A stretch of 64,000 bases of DNA from Citrobacter sp. R56 (GTDB lineage Bacteria; Pseudomonadota; Gammaproteobacteria; Enterobacterales; Enterobacteriaceae): NCBI RefSeq assembly GCF_016811995.1, contig NZ_CP069159.1, forward strand, positions 2,294,001 through 2,358,000, in the 5' to 3' direction. Below the pieces are notes generated by a model. The model saw only the letters and a program-made list of their open reading frames with translations. It was not told the DNA's origin and made no database searches. Below are positions 17,948 through 28,102 of this stretch, piece after piece; position 1 is the stretch's first letter; each line of letters opens with the position of its first letter. A program made the position numbers and the translations under genes.

Positions 17948-19333
17948 TTATTTTTTTTGTGATTTACGGCCGTAGACCAGCCAGGTCACCAGCACGCAGA
18001 CGATGTAAAACACTAAGAATATTTTCATTGCGCCAACCGGAGAGCCGGTCAGCGCCAGAGATGAACCAAACGCTTTCGGGATGAAGAAACCGCCCACCGC
18101 GCCGATAGCGGAGATAAACCCAAGCGCGGCGGCAGTATCCGTCACCGCTTCACGCTGAGCCTGTTCTTCCGTCCCGCCGTGCAGCTTCACCCGATAAATC
18201 GTAATTTTGCGAAAGATCACCGCAATCATCTGGAAGGTCGAGCCGCTTCCCAGCCCTGCGGTCAGGAAAAGCCCCATGAACACCAGATAAAAGGCGGTAA
18301 AACTGCCGGAACCCGAACCCGGCAAGGTGAGAAACAGCAGCGCGCTAAACAAGGCCATAAAAATGAAGTTAATCAGCGTCACGCGCACGCCGCCGAACTT
18401 ATCGGAAATAACGCCGCCAGCAGAGCGTGCCAGCGCGCCGATAAACGGGCCAAAAAAGGCCAGTTTCAGGATGTTCACATCGGGAAATTGTGTTTTCGCC
18501 AGCATGGCGAATCCGGCGGAAAAGCCGATAAACGATCCAAACGTGGCGAGGTACAGCAGGCTTAACAACCAGAGATGAAAACGTTTGAGTACCGGCAGTT
18601 GCGCAGCGATAGAGGATTTTGAGCTGGAAATATCATTCATTCCCAACCCGGCCGCAATGGTGGCGGCAATCAGCAACGGAACCCAAATCCAGGTGGCATT
18701 CGCCAGCGACAACAACGACCCGTCGGCTTGTGGGACGCCTTGCACGCCGAGGAACGTGAAGATGGGCAGAAAAATCACCAGCGGCGCGACCATCTGCATC
18801 ACGCTGACGCCGAGGTTGCCTAAACCGCCGTTAATCCCCAGGGCGCTGCCTTGCTTCGATTTGGGGAAGAAAAAACTGATATTGCCCATACTCGAGGCAA
18901 AGTTGGCACCCGCAAAACCGCACAGCAACGCGATAACAATAAATACCCCATAGGGAGTAGCGGGGTTTTGCACCGCAAAACCGAGCCACAGGCAAGGAAT
19001 AATCAGAATCACAGTGCTAAAAATCGTCCAGCGACGCCCGCCAAATATGGGCACCATAAAGGAGTAGGGAACGCGTAATATGGCGCCGGAAAGGGAAGGT
19101 AATGCGGTTAATAAAAAGAGTTGATCGGTGGTGAAATTAAAGCCTACTTTATTCAAATTAACGGCGACGGCGCTAAACAACATCCAGACGCAGAAGGCGA
19201 GCAGCAGGCAAGGGACTGATATCCAGAGGTTTCTTCTGGCGATATGCTTACCTTTGTTTTCCCAGTAAGCGGGGTTTTCAGGCTTCCAGTCATTTAAAAG
19301 ATAACGATTTTTTTTCTCATTTTGTGGTGCCAT
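17948..19333 (-). CDS. narU: NarU, nitrate/nitrite transporter
   Basis: A 461-residue major facilitator superfamily transporter of the nitrate/nitrite porter family, with about 12 hydrophobic helices. The family signatures GFAGANFASSMGNISFFFPKSKQGSALGINGGLGNLGV (helix 5 nitrate signature) and the later AGLGSGSTFQMIAVIF (second nitrate signature) are both intact. It imports nitrate and exports nitrite for the adjacent NarZYWV enzyme. A REP element separates it from narZ, and the order narU-narZYWV on one strand matches E. coli. Confidence 0.96.
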   Translation of the reverse strand: MAPQNEKKNRYLLNDWKPENPAYWENKGKHIARRNLWISVPCLLLAFCVWMLFSAVAVNLNKVGFNFTTDQLFLLTALPSLSGAILRVPYSFMVPIFGGRRWTIFSTVILIIPCLWLGFAVQNPATPYGVFIVIALLCGFAGANFASSMGNISFFFPKSKQGSALGINGGLGNLGVSVMQMVAPLVIFLPIFTFLGVQGVPQADGSLLSLANATWIWVPLLIAATIAAGLGMNDISSSKSSIAAQLPVLKRFHLWLLSLLYLATFGSFIGFSAGFAMLAKTQFPDVNILKLAFFGPFIGALARSAGGVISDKFGGVRVTLINFIFMALFSALLFLTLPGSGSGSFTAFYLVFMGLFLTAGLGSGSTFQMIAVIFRKITIYRVKLHGGTEEQAQREAVTDTAAALGFISAIGAVGGFFIPKAFGSSLALTGSPVGAMKIFLVFYIVCVLVTWLVYGRKSQKK

Positions 19334-19546
19334 ATTACCCTCACATGCCCGCGTCGTTCATGAAAAAGAAATAATAAGAGGCTGAGCCGCAATGGCTCTT
19401 TTTAGAAATTATTGGCTTTTTTTGAGAATATTGTTTGAAAGGATAGATAAGAAAGCGTGGCCACGTGATGTGAAGGGGGAATAACAGGTTGCTTAAGTGT
19501 TACCAAATGTAAATTTGGAAGGTGTATTATTCATCCATATTTAACG

Positions 19547-20128
19547 TCAGATATACAGCTCCCGTGAAATCATGTGATCGAGATGCCGCTCAAAGGCAGG
19601 ATCGGCCATTTCCGTCATGCCAAGCGCGTACATACCGTCCAGACCACACACCAGCGCAATGAAACGCCAGGCGATGTCCTCCGCCGCGCCGTCGGTAAAG
19701 GTGAACTCACCGGCCTCACGACCTTGCTCGATCAGTCGCGCGGTATCTTCGTGCCACATCTTCATCGTCAGCAGATACGCATTTTTGATTTCAGGATCTT
19801 TGTCCGCCAGGATTTGCGCTTCCCGCCAGAGTTTAATGTACGGCTCAAAACCGCCGTCGTGGCTGCCCAGCATGGCATGAAGGCGCATGCGCCAGGTGGC
19901 GTTCTCCGGTGCGATGTTGGTATCCAGCAGAGTACGAATCAGACGAATAAACGCCTGCGATTTCAGTTCACCCGCATTGCTGAAATGGTGGTGAAGTTGC
20001 CCGGTCGCCACGCTGGCTTCTGTCGCAATACGTCTTACCGTCATGGCATTAAAGCCTTCCTGTAACGCAACGCGCATGGCTGCCTGCAAAATCACTTCGC
20101 GACGTTCATCCCGATTTAAATAGCTCAT
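19547..20128 (-). CDS. smvR: TetR-family repressor, SmvR type
   Basis: A 193-residue regulator with an N-terminal TetR helix-turn-helix (REVILQAAMRVALQEGFNAMTVRRIATEASVATGQLHHHF, about residues 8-47) and a helical ligand-binding C-terminal domain. The ATG at 20128 (MSYLNRDERRE) is preferred over the upstream in-frame start at 20179, which would run into the smvA promoter. It is divergent from smvA, the arrangement known from Klebsiella, Salmonella and Citrobacter where SmvR represses the SmvA efflux pump and its loss raises tolerance to chlorhexidine and cationic biocides. The name rests on position and partner. Confidence 0.85.
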   Translation of the reverse strand: MSYLNRDERREVILQAAMRVALQEGFNAMTVRRIATEASVATGQLHHHFSNAGELKSQAFIRLIRTLLDTNIAPENATWRMRLHAMLGSHDGGFEPYIKLWREAQILADKDPEIKNAYLLTMKMWHEDTARLIEQGREAGEFTFTDGAAEDIAWRFIALVCGLDGMYALGMTEMADPAFERHLDHMISRELYI

Positions 20129-20172
20129 ACGCCCCTCACTTTGGTTACCGTGACGGCAGTGTAACAAAAAGC

Positions 20173-20223
20173 TGGACATGCGTTCAACTTTCCGTAGGAT
20201 CGCCAGACTTGGACGTGTGTCCA
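20173..20223. promoter_or_regulatory. Candidate SmvR operator pair between smvR and smvA
   Basis: Two copies of TGGAC-N4-GTNCA: TGGACATGCGTTCA at 20173-20186 (one mismatch between arms) and TGGACGTGTGTCCA at 20210-20223 (perfect arms). Their starts are 37 bases apart in the divergent region. This is the size and symmetry expected of a TetR-type operator; assignment to SmvR is inference. Confidence 0.6.
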
Positions 20224-20246
20224 GGTTTGTTTTTAGCGGGAGTTTT

Positions 20247-21734
20247 ATGTTTCGTCAGTGGTTAACGTTAGTGATTATTGTGCTGGTCTACATCCCTGTT
20301 GCGATTGACGCAACGGTGCTGCATGTTGCCGCCCCCACGCTGAGTATGACGTTGGGCGCCAGTGGCAACGAGCTGCTGTGGATCATTGATATTTATTCTC
20401 TGGTGATGGCCGGGATGGTCCTACCGATGGGCGCGCTGGGCGACCGCATAGGTTTTAAACGTCTACTGTTGCTGGGCGGGAGCCTGTTTGGTCTGGCCTC
20501 GCTGGCTGCTGCGTTTGCTCATAGCGCCAGTCTGCTGATTGCAACACGGGCGCTGCTGGCGATCGGTGCTGCAATGATTGTCCCTGCGACGCTGGCGGGG
20601 ATCCGCGCCACCTTCTCTGAAGCGCGTCATCGCAATATGGCGCTGGGTGTGTGGGCCGCCGTTGGATCGGGGGGCGCGGCGTTCGGTCCCCTGGTCGGCG
20701 GTATGTTGCTGGAGCATTTCTACTGGGGCTCGGTATTTCTGATCAACGTCCCGATTGTCTTACTGGTGATGGGACTGACGGCGCGCTTTGTTCCGCCACA
20801 GGCAGGACGTCGCGATCAATCGCTCAACCTGGTGCACGCGATCATGCTGATCATCGCTATTTTACTGTTGGTCTATAGCGCAAAGACAGCGCTAAAAGGA
20901 CATCTCGCCGTCGGGGTGATTGCGTTGACATTACTGGTGGGAGCGCTGTTACTGGCCGCGTTTGTGCGCATCCAGTTGGCGGCTTCGCGCCCGATGATCG
21001 ACATGCGTCTTTTTACCCACCGCATCATCCTGAGCGGCGTGGTGATGGCGATGACCGCCATGATCACGTTGGTGGGATTTGAACTGCTGATGGCGCAGGA
21101 GCTGCAGTTTGTTCACGGTTTAACGCCGTATCAGGCGGGGCTGTTTATGTTGCCCGTGATGGTGGCCAGCGGATTCAGCGGTCCGATTGCCGGCATGCTG
21201 GTTTCACGACTGGGGTTGCGTTGGGTGGCGACGGGCGGGATGGCGCTCAGCGCGTTGAGTTTCTATGGTCTGGCGCTGACCGATTTCAGTAGCCAACAGT
21301 GGCAAGCCTGGGGGCTGATGGCATTGCTGGGATTCAGCGCTGCCAGTGCGCTTCTCGCGTCAACGGCGGCCATTATGGCGGCGGCACCGGCAGAAAAAGC
21401 CGCTGCAGCGGGCGCCATTGAAACGATGGCCTATGAGCTGGGCGCAGGGTTAGGTATCGCCATCTTCGGTTTACTGCTGAGCAGGAGTTTTTCGGCGTCT
21501 GTCATGCTGCCGGACGGGTTAAGCGAGCAGGAGATAGAACGCGCGTCGTCATCAATGGGTGAGGCGGTACAACTTGCCCATACACTCTCACCGAATCTTG
21601 GCGAAGCGGTTCTTGGGGCGGCCAGACAGGCGTTCACCTGGTCGCACAGTGTGGCGTTAAGCAGCGCCGGAAGTCTGTTGATCCTGCTGGCACTCGGGAT
21701 GTGGTTCAGTCTCGCCCGCATAAAACAGCATTAA
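20247..21734 (+). CDS. smvA: SmvA, multidrug/biocide efflux MFS transporter
   Basis: A 495-residue proton-driven efflux pump of the DHA2 (14-helix) major facilitator family, the same length as Salmonella SmvA (methyl viologen resistance). It contains DATVLHVAAPTLSMTLGASGNELLWIIDIYSLVMAG near the N-terminus, GDRIGFKRLLLLG after helix 2 and GPLVGGMLLEHFYWGSVFLINVP, the antiporter motif C region at helix 5. The ATG at 20247 begins MFRQWLTLV. Substrates in related species include methyl viologen, acriflavine and cationic biocides. It is controlled by the divergent repressor. Confidence 0.92.
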   Translation: MFRQWLTLVIIVLVYIPVAIDATVLHVAAPTLSMTLGASGNELLWIIDIYSLVMAGMVLPMGALGDRIGFKRLLLLGGSLFGLASLAAAFAHSASLLIATRALLAIGAAMIVPATLAGIRATFSEARHRNMALGVWAAVGSGGAAFGPLVGGMLLEHFYWGSVFLINVPIVLLVMGLTARFVPPQAGRRDQSLNLVHAIMLIIAILLLVYSAKTALKGHLAVGVIALTLLVGALLLAAFVRIQLAASRPMIDMRLFTHRIILSGVVMAMTAMITLVGFELLMAQELQFVHGLTPYQAGLFMLPVMVASGFSGPIAGMLVSRLGLRWVATGGMALSALSFYGLALTDFSSQQWQAWGLMALLGFSAASALLASTAAIMAAAPAEKAAAAGAIETMAYELGAGLGIAIFGLLLSRSFSASVMLPDGLSEQEIERASSSMGEAVQLAHTLSPNLGEAVLGAARQAFTWSHSVALSSAGSLLILLALGMWFSLARIKQH

Positions 21735-21735
21735 T

Positions 21736-22176
21736 TTAGTGGGCTAACTGGCAAGGGTAATCCATCTCCTCAACTTCCTTACCGCTCAGGCGGGCGTATT
21801 GCCCCGTGAGCCGCCAGAAAGCGGGTTGCGTTTCGGTGTAGATTTCGGCGGCCAGGATCAGGCGACGGCGATCGACCTCGTTAAGCTCCAGTAATGTCCA
21901 CGGAATAAAGTAGCGCTCACTGTCGGTCAACGTAAACCACAGTGGGCATCCGCAACCGGAACAGAAAAAACGTTCTCCACGTGTTGAAGAGGGAAAGTGC
22001 GAAGGTTCTGATGACTCTGGCGACATCAGCGGTTGACCGCTGGCTTCCAGATACATGGCAATACCACCTGACCATTTCTGGCACAACGTGCAGTGGCAGG
22101 CATAAACATCAAGCATTTCGACGTTAACGGTAAAATGACTTTGTCCGCAAAGACAACGACCTGTGAACGTCTGCAC
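21736..22176 (-). CDS. GFA-family zinc protein
   Basis: A 146-residue member of the GFA/CENP-V family, often annotated as glutathione-dependent formaldehyde-activating enzyme. Zinc-binding cysteines are visible: GRCLCGQ (residues 7-11 region), CHCTLCQKWSGG and CSGCGCPLWF. The start is GTG at 22176, because AAGGAG lies 6 bases upstream and the nearby ATG at 22181 is out of frame. It ends 2 bases from the convergent smvA stop. Formaldehyde activity is not established for most members, so the function is open. Confidence 0.82.
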   Translation of the reverse strand: MQTFTGRCLCGQSHFTVNVEMLDVYACHCTLCQKWSGGIAMYLEASGQPLMSPESSEPSHFPSSTRGERFFCSGCGCPLWFTLTDSERYFIPWTLLELNEVDRRRLILAAEIYTETQPAFWRLTGQYARLSGKEVEEMDYPCQLAH

Positions 22177-22212
22177 GGCATACTCCTTATGACCGAGTCT
22201 GGATCAAGAGAA

Positions 22213-22239
22213 AAAGCCAGCCCATCATGGGCTGGCTTT
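22213..22239 (-). terminator. Terminator of the porin gene
   Basis: Perfect 12-bp stem AAAGCCAGCCCA/TGGGCTGGCTTT with a 3-base loop. On the minus strand it is followed by TTTTTCTC, and it begins about 20 bases after the porin stop. Confidence 0.9.
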
Positions 22240-22259
22240 GATTTCACGCTACAACAAAA

Positions 22260-23357
22260 TTAGAACTGGTAGGTCAGACCTACAGCCACAACGTTGTCAG
22301 TGCTTACACCAGCATCACGAGTGAAGTTGTTGTCATCCAGCAGGTTGATTTTGTAATCAACGAAGGTAGACATGTTTTTGTTGAAGTAGTAGGTCGCGCC
22401 CAGGTCAACGTATTCAACCAGATCCTGGTCGCCATAACGGCCGATGTCTTTACCTTTGGATTTCAGGTAAGCGACGGACGGACGCAGACCGAAGTCGAAC
22501 TGATACTGAGCCACCGCTTCAAAGTTTTGTGCTTTGTCGGCGATACCGTTAATAGTTTTACCGTCGACTTTGCCACCGTAGGTAGTCATATTACGGGTTT
22601 CAGAGTAGGTAGTTGCCAGGTAGATGTTGTTCGCATCGTATTTCAGACCGGCAGCCCAAACTTCAGCATTGTCGCCGTCAGCGGTGAACACGCCGTTACC
22701 GCGATTGTTCTGAAGGTCGGTACGGTCAGATTTCGCATAGGTCGCACCGATGCCGAAGCCTTCGTACTCATAGGTAGTGGACAGACCAAAACCGTCGCCG
22801 TTAGCTTCTTTGATATCGCTACGGTCGTTTTTGCCCTGGTACTGAGCGGCAAAGTTCAGACCTTCAACCAGACCAAAGAAGTCGGTATTACGGTAGGTTG
22901 CAACGCCAGTAGTACGGCCGGTCATGAACACGTCAGTCTGGGTCCAGGTATCACCACCGAACTCAGGCAGAACGTCGGTCCATGCGCCGATGTCGTACGC
23001 TACGCCGTAGTTACGGCCATAGTCGAAAGAACCGTATTCTGCGAATTTCAGACCAGCGAATGCCAGACGAGTTTTGTCGCCTTCGGAACCCTGATCTTCA
23101 GTACGGTTGCCTTTAAATTCATATTCCCACTGACCAAAACCAACCAGTTGGTCATTGATCTGCGTTTCGCCTTTGAAGCCGGTACGCACGTAAGTTTTGT
23201 CACCATCACTCTTGGTGTCATCAGAGAAATAATGCTGAGCGTGTACTTTACCGTACAGATCCAGTTTGTTGCCGTCTTTGTTATATATCTCTGCTGCGTT
23301 TACAGCACCTGCTGCCAACAGGGAAGTCACTGCCACTGCAACTAATTTAAGTTTCAT
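22260..23357 (-). CDS. ompD: OmpD-type general porin
   Basis: A 365-residue trimeric outer-membrane porin of the OmpC/F/D family. It has a 23-residue signal peptide ([21 protein letters not shown] then [16 protein letters not shown]) and ends in YQF, the aromatic terminus recognised by BamA. The PEFGGD motif ([10 protein letters not shown]) marks the constriction loop L3. The ATG at 23357 follows AAGGATT; an in-frame TTG two codons earlier is unlikely. The [21 protein letters not shown] leader and the location between smvA and yddG match Salmonella OmpD, whose mRNA is a target of several small RNAs. Confidence 0.92.
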   Translation of the reverse strand: MKLKLVAVAVTSLLAAGAVNAAEIYNKDGNKLDLYGKVHAQHYFSDDTKSDGDKTYVRTGFKGETQINDQLVGFGQWEYEFKGNRTEDQGSEGDKTRLAFAGLKFAEYGSFDYGRNYGVAYDIGAWTDVLPEFGGDTWTQTDVFMTGRTTGVATYRNTDFFGLVEGLNFAAQYQGKNDRSDIKEANGDGFGLSTTYEYEGFGIGATYAKSDRTDLQNNRGNGVFTADGDNAEVWAAGLKYDANNIYLATTYSETRNMTTYGGKVDGKTINGIADKAQNFEAVAQYQFDFGLRPSVAYLKSKGKDIGRYGDQDLVEYVDLGATYYFNKNMSTFVDYKINLLDDNNFTRDAGVSTDNVVAVGLTYQF

Positions 23358-23927
23358 GCTCAATAATCCTTATAATTTTCTTAGTGTGTTTCCTAAACCA
23401 TTTCTAAACGAACCCGTCAGTCAATGGCAGACCATTTTTAAATTACGCAGTGGTATAAGTTCAATAATAAGTTTCATAATATTACTGAATATTTACAGTT
23501 ATGTGATCTAGATCTACATAATAGGGATGAAAAATTTAGTTTAAATTAGGAACTTACTGCATAGATATATTTACGAGAGGGACTATATCTGTATTTATTG
23601 TTTGATATTCGTTAGTTGCCACGACTAACTATATGCATGAATACAGTTTCCTTTGAGCATAAAATGCTGAGTGTTATCAAAATATAATCATATTGATAAC
23701 ATATTTAACACAAAAGAAAATGGTTGCATACAATTTGTTCATGTGACGCCAAAATGAACAGCTGGCATGGTATTAACGGTATGGCAGTATAACGGTGAAA
23801 AAGCAAATAAGAATTTTCTGCGCGTGGAATATCCACGTAATAACTGCCAGATAAGAATTTGTAACAGGAAATAGACTGCCGGGTCGTTTTTCATCCAGCA
23901 GACGATATTAAGACCTGATGGTTGGCG
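23358..23927. other. AT-rich regulatory gap between ompD and yddG
   Basis: 570 bases with no convincing gene on either strand. The part next to ompD (to about 23730) is very AT-rich and must contain its promoter and leader. The stretch 23760-23927 is less AT-rich and holds a CGCGTGGAATATCCACGT imperfect hairpin around 23820. I see no clear small-RNA terminator. Confidence 0.5.
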
Positions 23928-24809
23928 TCAGGCACGCCGTGTTGCCAGCCAGCAGAGCAGCGAACCGACACACACCATAATAGCACCTTGCCAGAACGAA
24001 AATGAGAGGGGAGCGCTTAAAAGAACCGCAGCCAGCGCAGACGACATCACGGGGGTGAAATAAGAACCCACGGCCATGATAGTGACATTTCCGTGCAAAA
24101 TTCCAACATTCCACGCCGCGTAAGCAAAACCTAACGTTAATGCCGCCGAAAATAACTTGATGGTGACGGGAAGGGTGAAATGCATTTCAGGCTGTGGCGT
24201 CAGTAAATAGTAGACCCATAAACTTGCGGCAGTGAGCAAAACAAAGACAGTGATTCCGTTAAATCCCCGGGCATATTTGTTGGTGACTGTACAATATGTC
24301 GCCCAGATAAATGCCCCCAGAAAGGCGAGAAAATAGCTTAACGGGTTGGTAGCAACGTTGCTGATTATTTCGCCAGGGTTGAGTCCATTTTCACCGCCTA
24401 ATACCCAACAGACACCGGTCAACGCCACAATTAATCCAGGAATAATCAGCCAGGTTGTTTTTTGTCCATTAAACAATATGGCAAAAAGAATCGTCAGGCT
24501 GGGCCATAAATAGTTGACCATGCCGACCTCAATAGCCTGATGTCGCGTCACCGCATAACCCAGCGACAGCGCCAGGCATATTTCGTAAGTAACGAACAGG
24601 AAACTGCCAGCGATTAAATAACGAACAGGAAAGTGACGAATATTAGGAAAGCCGACCGTAAAAATAAGCAACAGTCCACTTAATGAATAGATCATTGCGG
24701 CGCCGCCCACCGGCCCAAGTCCTTCACTCACGCCACGAATCAACCCCACCATGGTGCTCCAGAGCACGATGGCAATCAGTCCAATTAGCGTTGCTTTTTT
24801 TCTCGTCAT
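23928..24809 (-). CDS. yddG: YddG, aromatic amino acid / methyl viologen exporter
   Basis: A 293-residue inner-membrane protein of the drug/metabolite transporter (EamA) superfamily with about ten helices in two repeats. E. coli YddG exports aromatic amino acids and, with OmpD in Salmonella, affects methyl viologen efflux. The ATG at 24809 starts MTRKKATLIGLIAIVLWSTM, typical of helix 1. It lies between the OmpD-type porin and divergent fdnG, as in Salmonella. Confidence 0.93.
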   Translation of the reverse strand: MTRKKATLIGLIAIVLWSTMVGLIRGVSEGLGPVGGAAMIYSLSGLLLIFTVGFPNIRHFPVRYLIAGSFLFVTYEICLALSLGYAVTRHQAIEVGMVNYLWPSLTILFAILFNGQKTTWLIIPGLIVALTGVCWVLGGENGLNPGEIISNVATNPLSYFLAFLGAFIWATYCTVTNKYARGFNGITVFVLLTAASLWVYYLLTPQPEMHFTLPVTIKLFSAALTLGFAYAAWNVGILHGNVTIMAVGSYFTPVMSSALAAVLLSAPLSFSFWQGAIMVCVGSLLCWLATRRA

Positions 24810-24899
24810 TCTGTTCGTCTGTCCTCGTTCCTTTTCATTAAAGAAGCTGAAATTTATAGCACTTTTAAACAGTCGGCGTTAATAAATCGTCCTGCCTGC

Positions 24900-24976
24900 T
24901 ACTTCTTTGTGGGTATAAATGTTCGACAAACGGCACTATTTAGTAGCGGAACCGATTCGTTATTGATTTGACGCAA
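24900..24976. promoter_or_regulatory. Candidate NarL and FNR sites upstream of fdnG
   Basis: TACTTCTTTGTGGGTA at 24900-24915 fits the NarL 7-2-7 consensus (TACYYMT-N2-AKRRGTA) with one deviation. TTGAT-TTGA-CGCAA at 24963-24976 has one good and one poor FNR half site. Both types of site control fdnGHI in E. coli, being activated by anaerobiosis and nitrate. The match is by eye; exact promoter spacing was not resolved. Confidence 0.55.
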
Positions 24977-25041
24977 AAAAGATATGGTCATAGCTGTTAG
25001 TTTCGTCGCGAAGTTACATCCCTGTAAAAAAGAGGAAAGCA

Positions 25042-28000
25042 ATGGACGTCAGCCGCAGACAATTTTTTAAAATCTGCGCGGGCGGTATGGCAGGAACAAC
25101 AGTCGCAGCGCTTGGTTTCGCACCTAAGTCTGCACTGGCTCAGGCGCGTAATTACAAACTGCTGCGCGCCAAAGAGATCCGAAACTCCTGCACATACTGT
25201 TCCGTGGGATGCGGGCTATTAATGTATAGCCTCGGAGATGGAGCCAAAAACGCGAAGGAAGCGATTTACCATATTGAAGGGGATCCGGACCACCCGGTAA
25301 GCCGTGGGGCATTATGTCCTAAAGGCGCGGGTCTGCTGGACTATGTTCACAGTGAAAACCGCCTGCGGTATCCACAATATCGCGCGCCGGGTTCAGACAA
25401 ATGGCAGCGTATCAGTTGGGATGAAGCATTCTCCCGTATCGCAAAACTGATGAAAGCTGACCGTGATGCCAACTTTATTGAAAAGAACGAGCAGGGCGTC
25501 ACCGTCAACCGCTGGCTGTCTACCGGGATGCTTTGCGCTTCTGCGGCAAGTAATGAAACCGGTATGCTGACGCAAAAATTTGTGCGCTCTCTCGGCATGC
25601 TGGCAGTCGACAACCAGGCACGCGTCTGACACGGACCAACGGTAGCAAGTCTTGCTCCAACATTTGGTCGCGGTGCGATGACCAACCACTGGGTTGATAT
25701 CAAAAACGCCAACGTCGTAATGGTGATGGGCGGTAACGCCGCTGAAGCACATCCGGTGGGATTCCGCTGGGCGATGGAAGCGAAGAATAATAATGATGCG
25801 ACATTGATTGTCGTCGATCCTCGCTTTACGCGTACAGCATCGGTTGCGGATATCTATGCGCCGATCCGTTCCGGTACGGACATTACGTTTTTGTCTGGCG
25901 TTCTGCTGTACCTGATCGAAAATCAGAAAATCAACGCGGAGTACGTGAAGCATTACACCAATGCCAGCCTGCTGGTACGGGATGATTTTGCTTTCGACGA
26001 CGGCCTGTTTAGCGGCTATGACGCGAAAAAACGCCATTATGATAAGTCATCATGGAACTATCAGTTCGATGAAAACGGCTATGCAAAACGCGATGACACG
26101 CTAAGTCACCCACGCTGCGTGTGGAACTTACTGAAACATCACGTTTCCCGTTATACGCCGGATGTAGTGGAAAACATCTGCGGTACGCCAAAAACTGACT
26201 TCCTGAAAGTGTGCGAAGTGTTAGCCTCCACCAGCGCGGCCGACCGTACGACCACCTTCCTTTATGCATTGGGGTGGACGCAACACACCGTCGGGGCGCA
26301 GAACATTCGTACGATGGCGATGATCCAGTTGCTGCTCGGCAATATGGGCATGGCTGGCGGCGGCGTTAACGCCTTGCGTGGGCACTCCAACATTCAGGGC
26401 TTAACGGATTTAGGTCTTCTCTCTACCAGTCTGAGCGGTTATCTGACGCTGCCGTCTGAGAAACAGACCGATCTGCAAACCTATCTGCAGGCCAATACGC
26501 CGAAAGCGACGCTTGCCGAGCAGGTGAACTACTGGGGCAACTATCCGAAGTTCTTTGTCAGCCTGATGAAATCGTTCTACGGCGACGCGGCGCAGAAAGA
26601 AAATGACTGGGGATTTGAGTGGCTGCCGAAATGGGATCAGTCCTACGACGTCATTAAATACTTCAACATGATGGATAGCGGCAAAGTGACCGGCTACATC
26701 TGTCAGGGCTTCAACCCGGTGGCGTCCTTCCCGGACAAAAACAAAGTGGTGCAGTCCCTGAGTAAGTTGAAATACATGGTCGTTATCGATCCGCTGGTGA
26801 CAGAGACTTCAACGTTCTGGCAGAACCACGGCGAGTCAAATGATGTCGACCCGGCGTCGATTCAGACCGAAGTGTTCCGTCTGCCGTCCACCTGTTTTGC
26901 GGAAGAAGATGGCTCCATTGCTAACTCCGGTCGCTGGCTGCAGTGGCACTGGAAAGGCCAGGATGCGCCAGGCGAAGCCCGCAATGACGGCGAAATTCTG
27001 GCCGGGATTTACCATCGTCTGCGCGATCTCTATCGCAACGAAGGCGGTAAAGGCGTAGAGCCGCTGCTGAAAATGAGCTGGAACTACAAGCAGCCAGACC
27101 ATCCGGAATCCGAAGAGGTCGCCAAAGAAAACAACGGTTATGCGCTGGCCGATCTCTATGACGCCAACGGTGTGCTGATCGCGAAGAAAGGCCAGTTACT
27201 GAGCAGTTTCGCTCAGTTGCGCGATGACGGTACCACGGCTTCTTCCTGCTGGATTTATACCGGTAGCTGGACGGAGCAGGGCAACCAGATGGCCAACCGT
27301 GACAACGCCGATCCTTCTGGTCTGGGTAACACGTTGGGCTGGGCGTGGGCGTGGCCGCTGAACCGCCGCGTACTGTATAACCGCGCTTCCGCCGATCCGC
27401 AGGGTAAACCGTGGGATCCGAAGCGGATGCTGATCCAGTGGAACGGTGCGAAATGGACGGGTAACGATATTCCGGACTTCAACACTGCTCCACCGGGCAG
27501 CGCAACCGGGCCGTTTATCATGCAGCCGGAAGGGCTGGGGCGTCTGTTCGCCATTGATAAAATGGCGGAAGGGCCGTTCCCGGAACACTACGAGCCGGTT
27601 GAAACGCCGCTGGGAACCAACCCGCTGCATCCAAACGTTATTTCCAATCCGGCGGTGCGCTTGTATGAAGAAGATGCCTTGCGCCTGGGTAAAAAGGATA
27701 AGTTCCCGTATGTCGGTACCACTTACCGTCTGACGGAGCACTTCCACACCTGGACCAAGCACGCATTGCTGAATGCGATCGCCCAGCCAGAGCAGTTTGT
27801 GGAAATCAGCGAAACGCTGGCCGCCGCGAAAGGTATCGCCAACGGCGACTATGTGAAAGTCAGCAGCCAGCGCGGATTTATTCGTGCCGTTGCGGTGGTC
27901 ACACGCCGTCTGCGTAGCTTGCAGGTTAACGATCAGCAGGTTGAAACGGTGGGGATCCCGATTCACTGGGGTTTTGAAGGGGTCGCGCGTAAAGGCTATA

Positions 28001-28089
28001 TCGCCAACACTCTGACGCCGAACGTCGGTGATGCAAACTCGCAAACGCCGGAATACAAAGCGTTTTTAGTTAACATCGAGAAGGCGTAA
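25042..28089 (+). CDS. fdnG: FdnG, selenocysteine-containing alpha subunit of formate dehydrogenase-N
   Basis: A 1015-residue periplasmic catalytic subunit oxidising formate to CO2 with a bis-MGD molybdenum centre. It is one gene interrupted in frame by TGA at 25627-25629 (codon 196), decoded as selenocysteine: the context ARV-Sec-HGP matches E. coli FdnG, and the total length is the same. A Tat signal (SRRQFFK at residues 4-10) directs export, and [14 protein letters not shown] (about residues 50-63) binds the N-terminal [4Fe-4S] cluster. It is the first gene of fdnGHI. Reading it as two genes would be an annotation error. Confidence 0.97.
25627..25665 (+). promoter_or_regulatory. Selenocysteine codon and SECIS hairpin in fdnG
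   Basis: The in-frame TGA is followed immediately by a stem-loop region that includes GGTAGCAAG and CTTGCTCC, the bacterial SECIS position used by SelB. The sequence closely resembles the E. coli fdnG element, from memory. Confidence 0.85.
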
Positions 28090-28102
28090 GGGAGGCGAAC
28101 AT

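Noticed and set aside
22527-23345. 272-codon plus-strand ORF across the porin gene
   Set aside because: Antisense to ompD; the porin reading is unambiguous and the antisense product is low-complexity Val/Phe-rich.
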